A stretch of 12,316 bases of DNA. Source: Tychonema litorale BBK16 (GTDB lineage Bacteria; Cyanobacteriota; Cyanobacteriia; Cyanobacteriales; Microcoleaceae). Positions within the stretch are counted from its first letter, which is position 1, and every line of letters begins with the position of its first letter. The stretch lies in contig NZ_JAKJHX010000143.1 in the NCBI RefSeq assembly GCF_021648855.1, forward strand, positions 1-12,316. The letters run 5' to 3'. Position numbers and translations under genes: made by a program. The notes beneath the pieces were generated by a model, which was given only the letters and a program-made list of their open reading frames with translations, was not told the origin of the DNA and ran no database searches. Positions 7,453 to 12,316 of the stretch are shown one piece after another.

Positions 7453-9171
7453 ATGACTAAATTAATGATTAGGAATAAACAACTGTTGTTGGTGTTACTG
7501 TGGACTGCGATCGCCTTTGTTTTGCGCTTTGCCAATTTGGACTCGAAACCGCTGTGGACAGATGAGTTTTCGACTTTAGTATTTAGTTTGGGCAACAGTT
7601 TTCGAGGTGTGCCGATCGATCGCGCGATCGATCTTTCTACCTTACTCGAACCGCTACAATTTCGACCTAATTCTAACACGGCCGATGTACTGCGTAATTT
7701 GCTGCTAGAAAGCAATCATCCTCCAGTTTATTTTATGCTGGCTCACTGGTGGATGCGGTTGTTTGGGCCTTCTGAGGATAGTTTAGTCTGGATTGCGCGA
7801 TCGTTCCCAGCTTTATTAGGTGTAATTTCAGTGCCAGCTATTTACTTTTTGGGCAAGTTTGCTTTCAATTCTCTTTTAGTTGGTCAATGTGCCGCCGCAA
7901 TGATGGCAGTTTCTCCCTACGGTATTTATCTCGCTCAAGAAGCTCGCCATTATACTTTAGGAATTTTATTAGTTATTGCTTCTCTATTTTGTTTAGTCTT
8001 AACAATCAAAAAATCTCGAAGTAGCACTCTATTGCCGATTTGGGCTGTTCTGATTTGGGTAATACTCAACTGTTTAGGAATAGCTATTCATTACTTTTTT
8101 GTCCTGACTTTATGTGCGGAAGCAATGGTTTTAATTTCATTATTATGGCAACAACCTTTTAGATTGGCACTTCCTCTATATTTTCGCATCTTAGCAGTGG
8201 GTTTAGGAAGTTTAGCAGGCGGTTTAGTTTGGTTGCCGATATTTTGGTCTAATAAATATGGGAGTGAATTAACTAATTGGATTGTCAGTGGCAATCACAC
8301 ATTTTTGAATTTAATTAGTCCAATATTTCAAGCTTTGGCTGGATGGATTACTGTGATGTCTTTGCTACCTGTTGAATCACCAAATCTTCCGGTAGCAATT
8401 GTGTCTTCCATCACTATGACAATATATTTTATCTGGGTGCTTCCCCTGATACTTCATGGGATTAAGATTGCCTTGACAACACAAGATAATCGTTTAGGTA
8501 CTATCATTTTCGGCTGCTTTGTGATAGCATCAATTGTGATATTCTTTGGTTTTACATATATTTTAGGAATTGATCTAACTCGCGGTGCTAGATACAATTT
8601 TGTTTACTTTCCGGGTGTGATATTAGTGTTGGGTTCTGCCCTAGCAACGATTGTCAATACACCCAAAGTAAAAAGTCAATGGTTTAATTTGCCTTCTATC
8701 GAGATTTCTGGAAAAACAACTGTTTTAATAATTATATTAATGGGTTTTGTGAGTGGTATAACAGTAAATTCTAATCTCGGTTATCGCAAATATTATAAGC
8801 CAGACCTTTTAGTTCCAATTATCCGCGAAGTATCGCAAGTCCCTATGCTGATTGCTACTACTCAAAAGACTCATGTGGAAATCGGAGAATTGATGGGGAT
8901 TGGGTGGGAAATTAGGAAGAATGCCCTTCGACTCCGCTCAGGGTACTGGGATTCTCCTTTATTTCTTGTGGCTAATCTGAAAAGAGAGACACCGGAAATA
9001 GCATCTGGGACACTTGAGAAAACAATCAGTCAATTGGATAAGCCACTCGATTTGTGGTTGGTGAATTTTCGCGCACCTATTGATTTGAAAGCGCAAAGTT
9101 GTGAGGTTGAATCGCGACAATTGCCGGCGGTGGATGGCTATGAATATCAAGTTTATCATTGTTCTAGTTAG
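7453..9171 (+). CDS. Membrane glycosyltransferase of the GT39/ArnT-like superfamily
   Basis: The 572-aa multipass protein has about ten or more hydrophobic segments, the first at residues 9-27. Family marks are the catalytic-type acidic pair D37-E38 in PLWTDEFS in the first outer loop, HPP (89-91) in ESNHPPVYFMLAHWW, and SPYGIYLAQEARHYTLG (154-170). The C-terminal 120 residues are soluble. By family it moves a sugar from a polyprenyl-phosphate donor to an acceptor (protein, lipid or glycan) on the outer face of the membrane. The preceding GT2-GtrA gene could supply the donor. Odd points: residues 491-498 (ALRLRSGY) are encoded by a dispersed repeat, a 20-bp palindrome lies at 7614-7633, and the ATG is embedded in heptad-like sequence with no SD, so ATG at 7465 is an alternative start. 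The acceptor is unknown. Confidence 0.88.
   Translation: MTKLMIRNKQLLLVLLWTAIAFVLRFANLDSKPLWTDEFSTLVFSLGNSFRGVPIDRAIDLSTLLEPLQFRPNSNTADVLRNLLLESNHPPVYFMLAHWWMRLFGPSEDSLVWIARSFPALLGVISVPAIYFLGKFAFNSLLVGQCAAAMMAVSPYGIYLAQEARHYTLGILLVIASLFCLVLTIKKSRSSTLLPIWAVLIWVILNCLGIAIHYFFVLTLCAEAMVLISLLWQQPFRLALPLYFRILAVGLGSLAGGLVWLPIFWSNKYGSELTNWIVSGNHTFLNLISPIFQALAGWITVMSLLPVESPNLPVAIVSSITMTIYFIWVLPLILHGIKIALTTQDNRLGTIIFGCFVIASIVIFFGFTYILGIDLTRGARYNFVYFPGVILVLGSALATIVNTPKVKSQWFNLPSIEISGKTTVLIIILMGFVSGITVNSNLGYRKYYKPDLLVPIIREVSQVPMLIATTQKTHVEIGELMGIGWEIRKNALRLRSGYWDSPLFLVANLKRETPEIASGTLEKTISQLDKPLDLWLVNFRAPIDLKAQSCEVESRQLPAVDGYEYQVYHCSS
7614..7633. repeat. Perfect 20-bp palindrome in the GT39 gene
   Basis: GATCGATCGCGCGATCGATC is fully self-complementary and encodes part of VPIDRAIDLS. 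It consists of overlapping CGATCG cores related to HIP1. It may be an accumulation of HIP1-like methylation or repair targets rather than a protein-binding site. Confidence 0.8.
8924..8943. repeat. CCCTTCGACTCCGCTCAGGG repeat translated within the GT39 gene
   Basis: The 20-nt unit has CCCT and AGGG ends, and its right 15 bases recur at 7416-7430 with one change. It is read in frame as part of ALRLRSGY. Motifs of this look are dispersed in many bacterial genomes, so it is probably an inserted repeat rather than ancestral coding sequence. Confidence 0.6.
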
Positions 9172-9185
9172 GAAGGAAGTTCGGC

Positions 9186-9213
9186 AACGGATTCTGTAAC
9201 GGATTTAACGGAT
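9186..9213. repeat. Three AACGGAT copies at the tilS 3' end
   Basis: AACGGAT occurs at 9186-9192, 9198-9204 and 9207-9213 in the 33-bp gap between the convergent GT39 and tilS genes. The third copy covers the first base of the tilS stop codon (TAA at 9207-9205) and the adjacent codons. No terminator hairpin is visible in this gap. Confidence 0.5.
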
Positions 9214-10302
9214 GGATGGAGGTTCGGCAATATATCTGATTGTAATCCAAGGTTTTTCGACGCTAGCGATCGCACCTGATGGAAATGGATCGGTTTGCGA
9301 TCGATTAGGTGCTACGATCAAAGCAGTCAGTTTTTCTACGCTTTCAAAACTGGGAGCATTTGGCAGTATGTGTTGTAGTAGCTGTCGCATTGCGCGTCGC
9401 TGCAAGGAAAGGGGTGCTGCTTGCAAAATCTGGCGATTTAACTTGACTGGAAGTTGAAAATTTATGTGCTCTCCTTGGTTAATTTCTGACATGGCTTGTT
9501 GTAGCAAGTCGGTTGCTGCAAGTTCGAGATATTCGACGTCGGCGCGCAGGAGTTCGGCTGTTTGAGCTAACGCTTGTTGGGTTTTTGGGTTAAAATGAGT
9601 TTCTAAATAAGGCAATAATTCCGATCGAATGCGGTTGCGGGCATATCTTAAGTCCTGATTGGTGGAATCTTCCCAAATTGGTAGTTTTTGCTCTTGACAA
9701 AATTGACCTGTTTGCGATCGAGTTATTTCTAATAAGGGACGAACCAGAGTGATTTTCGATTTCTGATTTTCATGCGGATTTCCCAATCCAAAATCTAAAA
9801 TCGGCAATCGAAAATCTGCCAGGGGGCGAACCCAAGTGAGGGCAGAAAGTCCGTCTGCGCCGCTACCGCGAATTAGGTTGTAGAGGAGGGTTTCAGCGCG
9901 ATCGCTCGCTGTATGACCTGTAATAATGTAGGGGTAGTTGTTGGCGATCGCAATTTCGGTTAAACTTTGATATCGCCAGTTGCGGGCTGATGCTTCTGTT
10001 GTTGGAATGCGATCGGCTGTTTTTTGATAATAGCATATTCCCCAGTTTTTAGCTAAACTTGCTACATGATTTGCATTAGCTTCCGAGTCCGAACGCCAAC
10101 GGTGATCGCAGTGAGCAATTGCTAATTCCCAGCTCCATTTTGACTGCAAATCTAGGAGTAATTTGAGTAAACACAGGGAATCTTGTCCACCGGATACTGC
10201 TACTAAGAAGCGCTGATTTGGTGGCAAAACTTTTCGTTGCAGCAGTGTCCGGTGCAGTTGAGCATGGAGTTGTGTCCATTTTCCATTTGGAAGATTGGGC
10301 AT
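9205..10302 (-). CDS. tilS: tRNA(Ile)-lysidine synthetase TilS
   Basis: TilS attaches lysine to C34 of the CAU-anticodon tRNA-Ile using ATP, converting its decoding from AUG to AUA; it is normally essential. With ATG at 10302 the protein is 365 aa. The PP-loop motif SGGQDS is residues 37-42, followed by AHCDHRWR (63-70), SARNWRY (105-111) and ITGHTASDRAETLLYN (127-142). Residues 163-184 are an insertion made by a 66-bp palindromic DNA unit at 9751-9816, between VRPLA and LVRPLLEI. Upstream in-frame starts (ATG 10323, TTG 10362) would add residues coded by heptad repeats, and even ATG 10302 lies within a repeat unit and has no SD, so the start is uncertain. It ends 33 bp from the convergent GT39 gene. 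Function is firm. Confidence 0.95.
   Translation of the reverse strand: MPNLPNGKWTQLHAQLHRTLLQRKVLPPNQRFLVAVSGGQDSLCLLKLLLDLQSKWSWELAIAHCDHRWRSDSEANANHVASLAKNWGICYYQKTADRIPTTEASARNWRYQSLTEIAIANNYPYIITGHTASDRAETLLYNLIRGSGADGLSALTWVRPLADFRLPILDFGLGNPHENQKSKITLVRPLLEITRSQTGQFCQEQKLPIWEDSTNQDLRYARNRIRSELLPYLETHFNPKTQQALAQTAELLRADVEYLELAATDLLQQAMSEINQGEHINFQLPVKLNRQILQAAPLSLQRRAMRQLLQHILPNAPSFESVEKLTALIVAPNRSQTDPFPSGAIASVEKPWITIRYIAEPPSIR
9751..9816. repeat. 66-bp nested palindrome inside tilS (22 codons)
   Basis: Outer arms GATTTTCGATT (9751-9761) and AATCGAAAATC (9806-9816) are perfect 11-bp inverted repeats. Inside them GATTTT (9765-9770) pairs with AAAATC (9797-9802), and GGATT (9776-9780) with AATCC (9785-9789) around a TCCC loop. 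The unit starts exactly at a codon boundary and has a length divisible by three. The GATTTTAGATTTTGGATT pattern on the minus strand looks like intergenic repeats of filamentous cyanobacteria. Confidence 0.78.
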
Positions 10303-10331
10303 AGGGAATGGGGAATAGGGCATTGGGCATT
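10297..10331. repeat. Five-unit heptad repeat covering the tilS start
   Basis: Phased 7-mers GGGCATA, GGGAATG, GGGAATA, GGGCATT, GGGCATT run from 10297 to 10331. The tilS ATG (complement of CAT at 10300-10302) lies in the first unit. Same STRR class as 7310-7372. Confidence 0.8.
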
Positions 10332-10367
10332 GGTTCTTATAGATAACAGTAACAAGTAACAACTAAC

Positions 10368-10409
10368 TAATGACCAATGACCAATGACCAATGACTAATG
10401 ACTAATGAC
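10368..10409. repeat. Six-unit heptad repeat (C/T)AATGAC
   Basis: Six contiguous 7-mers (TAATGAC, three CAATGAC, two TAATGAC) occupy 42 bp and end 2 bp before the stop codon of the KGK gene. Irregular TAACAAG/TAACAAC-like units lead into them from about 10340. Confidence 0.9.
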
Positions 10410-10411
10410 TT

Positions 10412-10834
10412 TTAACTCCACATTCCTACACTGTTAGGGTTAGTATTACGATACTTATAAATAGGAAAATTAGTATTTACATCTGTCGATTCGCTAATAT
10501 TTGAGTCTTTATTTGCGTCAATTTCGTCTGAGCTATTTTGGTTGTACTCTTGTGTGCTATCTGAGTCCTCAGAGGCGGCAGGAAGGGATTTTTGTTCTAT
10601 GAGTTCCTGGTCAGGACAAAACTCTAGACGCACTATAACTTTTCCTTTTGTCCATGATTTGCCTGAACTTAAAAGCTCGCAATCCATACCGTCTACAAAC
10701 AATCTTTCTTCTAGCAGTTTTGACTGCATAATAGTCAAGAATTCGCTGACTTTAAATGTGCATTGATACATCAAAGCGCTGGCGGGAGTAGACAAAACAT
10801 CGTCTTCTTGGAGAAATATTTGTGGACTTTTCAT
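10412..10834 (-). CDS. KGK-domain protein
   Basis: The 140-aa protein carries the cyanobacterial KGK domain, named for its KGK tripeptide. Here it is residues 63-65 in WTKGKVIVRLEFCPD (61-75), preceded by a helix-like stretch (FKVSEFLTIMQSKLLEERLF). The family has no established function that I know of. Residues 80-140 form an acidic, Ser/Asp/Asn-rich tail that is probably disordered. There is no signal peptide or membrane segment. The ATG has no SD. Heptad arrays flank it on both sides, so it sits between ccsA upstream and tilS downstream on the same strand without tight spacing; independent transcription is likely. Confidence 0.85.
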   Translation of the reverse strand: MKSPQIFLQEDDVLSTPASALMYQCTFKVSEFLTIMQSKLLEERLFVDGMDCELLSSGKSWTKGKVIVRLEFCPDQELIEQKSLPAASEDSDSTQEYNQNSSDEIDANKDSNISESTDVNTNFPIYKYRNTNPNSVGMWS

Positions 10835-10843
10835 TTTAGGAAA

Positions 10844-10976
10844 GTGTTGAGTGTTGACTGTTGACTGTTGGCTGTTGACTGTTGACAGTTGGCTGTTAGT
10901 TATTAGTTAGCAGTTACCAATAACTACTAACTAATAACTACTAACTAATAACTACTAACCAATAACTGTTAACTGC
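10844..10976. repeat. Nineteen-unit heptad array with a central hairpin
   Basis: A strict 7-bp phase holds for 133 bp. The left part consists of GTGTTGA/CTGTTGA/CTGTTGG units. It shifts through CTGTTAG, TTATTAG, TTAGCAG and TTACCAA into alternating TAACTAC/TAACTAA units. At the switch, 10897-10916 pairs with 10921-10940 (19 of 20 positions) around loop CCAA. It occupies nearly the whole gap between ccsA and the KGK gene. Confidence 0.9.
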
Positions 10977-10981
10977 TTATC

Positions 10982-12052
10982 TTAGAAAAACCAACCGTAG
11001 GAATGTAAACCTTTGCCTAATAGATTAACACCTAGATAACAAATCCAAACCACCACAAAACCTGTGGCGGCTAAAATTGCTGGGCGTCTTCCTTGCCAGC
11101 CGCGTGTGATGCGGGAGTGGAGGTAGGCGGCAAACACTAACCAAGTAATCAATGCCCAAGTTTCTTTCGGGTCCCAACTCCAGTACGAGCCCCAAGCTTC
11201 GTTTGCCCAAACGCCGCCTGCAATAATCCCAATAGTCAGCAAAGGGAATCCTAAACCGATAATCCGATAGCTAATGTTATCAAGAGTTTCTGCTAGATTC
11301 AAGCGCTGGGGCGATAGAATTTCTGTGGTTTGAGATTGACTGTTTGCAGAGGTTTGAACTGTTGCGAGTTCTAGGACTGCTGTGTTGCTGAAACCGTTAT
11401 TGCTGGAGTTGAAAGATGGTTCGCTGAATGCTAATCCGCTGTCGGCTAAGGTTTCAATGGTTTGAGGTTCGGAGTTTTGAGGGCGTTGGAGGCGATAGTT
11501 GCTGTTGCGATTGCCGTTGGTACCGAAGGAACTGCCGGTGAGTTCGATTTTTTTGCCGCGGGTGACGACTAAAAATGCGATCGCCAATAATGCTCCTACC
11601 ATCAATGTTGCATAACTCAGCATCATGACGCTGACGTGCATCATCAGCCAGTTGGATTTGAGGGCTGGTACTAGGGGCTCAGCGGACTGCATAGTTGCGG
11701 GTAAGGTGAGGGCGGCAAAGGCAGTAATTGCCATTGCTACGGGCGATGTGGCTACTCCTACTAGGCGCGATCGACTCATGTTCTCGGCGACTAGGTGGAT
11801 GGCGGTGATTCCCCACACTAGGAAAAATAGGGATTCGTAAAGGTTACTGAGTGGGAAGTAGCCGGCTTCTATCCAGCGGGAACCGAGTAAAGCGGCGATG
11901 GAGAGATTCGCGATCGCCATTCCGGCGCTACCTAGGGCTGATAAGTAGGGAATACCAGGAAAAGCGGCTCCTGTCCAGTAAACCAGCATTGTTGAGAATA
12001 GAACGGCAAAGGAGATATTGTCCAGCCAGTTCTGGAGTACAACCAGATCCAT
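10982..12052 (-). CDS. ccsA: Cytochrome c biogenesis protein CcsA (named CcsB in some schemes)
   Basis: This system II protein carries and presents heme for covalent attachment to c-type cytochromes (cytochrome f, c6, c550) on the thylakoid lumen or periplasmic side, working with the Ccs1-type partner. The 356-aa multipass protein has the tryptophan-rich WWD motif WGSYWSWD (287-294) in [20 protein letters not shown], and candidate heme-ligand histidines H139 (LMMHVSVMM) and H350 (GKGLHSYG). A hydrophilic linker of about 90 residues (166-255), rich in Asn, Ser, Gln and Thr, joins the two membrane halves; such a variable linker is usual in cyanobacterial homologs. ATG at 12052 has GGAG (12061-12064) at 8 nt, the best SD in the window. 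No Ccs1 partner gene is in view. Confidence 0.95.
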   Translation of the reverse strand: MDLVVLQNWLDNISFAVLFSTMLVYWTGAAFPGIPYLSALGSAGMAIANLSIAALLGSRWIEAGYFPLSNLYESLFFLVWGITAIHLVAENMSRSRLVGVATSPVAMAITAFAALTLPATMQSAEPLVPALKSNWLMMHVSVMMLSYATLMVGALLAIAFLVVTRGKKIELTGSSFGTNGNRNSNYRLQRPQNSEPQTIETLADSGLAFSEPSFNSSNNGFSNTAVLELATVQTSANSQSQTTEILSPQRLNLAETLDNISYRIIGLGFPLLTIGIIAGGVWANEAWGSYWSWDPKETWALITWLVFAAYLHSRITRGWQGRRPAILAATGFVVVWICYLGVNLLGKGLHSYGWFF

Positions 12053-12090
12053 AAAAATTACTCCGGTAAAGTTTTTACTTAGTTTATGCC

Positions 12091-12102
12091 ATCTATATAG
12101 AT
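12091..12102. promoter_or_regulatory. 12-bp palindrome in the ccsA leader
   Basis: ATCTATATAGAT is a perfect palindrome between the candidate ccsA transcription start (about 12127) and its SD (12061-12064). It may be an operator or may be chance in AT-rich DNA. Confidence 0.3.
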
Positions 12103-12133
12103 CGTACTGGGATTCGGGAGTTTTGGGTTGAGG

Positions 12134-12142
12134 ATTATACCA
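12134..12142 (-). promoter_or_regulatory. Candidate extended -10 promoter for ccsA
   Basis: On the minus strand TGGTATAAT (12142 to 12134) is a perfect -10 hexamer with the TG extension, the same nine bases as in the hmpF promoter. The -35 region (AATTCC at 17 nt) is poor. It would give a leader of about 75 nt. Confidence 0.45.
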
Positions 12143-12178
12143 AATCCGATCGCCTCGGAATTAATATTACTCACAGCT

Positions 12179-12242
12179 AGGAGACGGCAGTGCCGTTTCC
12201 CTACCATTAATCTGGCGTAGGGAGACGGCATTGCCGTCTCCT
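12179..12242. repeat. 64-bp inverted repeat, copy 2 of the palindromic family
   Basis: Arms 12179-12204 and 12217-12242 are inverted repeats, differing only by two G-T type pairs, around loop CATTAATCTGGC. The left arm is identical to 4108-4133. Inner ACGGCANTGCCGT palindromes are at 12184-12196 and 12225-12237. It lies upstream of ccsA. Confidence 0.88.
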
Positions 12243-12254
12243 CTGTATCTCACT

Positions 12255-12316
12255 AGGACACGGCATTGCCGTCTCCCTACCATTAATCTGGCGTAGGGAA
12301 ACGGCACTGCCGTGTC
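12255..12316. repeat. Inverted repeat, copy 3, cut by the window edge
   Basis: The left arm is 12255-12280, the loop CATTAATCTGGC (12281-12292) is identical to copy 2, and the right arm runs from 12293 and is truncated at 12316. Inner palindromes are at 12260-12272 and 12301-12313. It is separated from copy 2 by 12 nt, so the copies form a tandem pair that may continue. Confidence 0.85.

Noticed and set aside
10303..10362. N-terminal extension of TilS from TTG 10362 or ATG 10323
   Set aside because: The added residues are coded by heptad repeats and do not resemble TilS.

Overview
The window looks like chromosomal DNA of a filamentous, motile cyanobacterium of the Oscillatoria/Microcoleus/Phormidium type. 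Three things point there. The gene set (hmpF, a PATAN-type response regulator, cofH, a KGK-domain protein, ccsA) is cyanobacterial. At least eight copies of the HIP1 octamer GCGATCGC are present (for example at 2058, 5232, 5855, 7507, 9266, 9944, 11577, 11911). Phased 7-bp tandem repeats of the STRR kind fill several gene junctions. I see no tRNA, rRNA, CRISPR array, transposase or phage gene. The genus is an inference.

Left block (1-4064): a PATAN-REC response regulator on the minus strand and the coiled-coil pilus-motility protein HmpF on the plus strand are divergently arranged around a gap of about 980 bp. The gap is not empty. It holds a short minus-strand gene that appears frameshifted in an A/T homopolymer, a strong 11-bp hairpin just beyond that gene's stop, a consensus-like extended -10 promoter facing hmpF, and a terminator-like fold inside the long hmpF leader. 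As I recall, hmpF and hmpA of Nostoc are also divergent, so this is probably the start of a type IV pilus taxis locus.

Middle block (4065-9171): a large near-perfect hairpin repeat separates hmpF from a minus-strand pair, cofH (deazaflavin FO synthesis) followed 3 nt later by a small PD-(D/E)XK-like protein. Divergent from cofH lie a polyprenyl-phosphate hexosyltransferase fused to a GtrA membrane domain and a GT39-type membrane glycosyltransferase. The first could make the lipid-linked sugar that the second transfers. A nine-unit heptad repeat lies between them.

Right block (9172-12316): ccsA (cytochrome c maturation), a KGK-domain protein and tilS (tRNA-Ile lysidine synthetase) follow one another on the minus strand, separated by heptad arrays rather than conventional spacers. 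The hairpin family seen at 4108 recurs as a tandem pair upstream of ccsA and runs off the right edge.

The most unusual theme is small repeats entering coding sequence. A 66-bp nested palindrome forms exactly 22 in-frame codons inside tilS, a widespread-looking CCCTTCGAC-type repeat is translated inside the GT39 gene, and the likely tilS start codon lies within a heptad repeat. I found no clear new defence or mobile system. The repeat ecology and the hmpF leader are the items most worth a second look.
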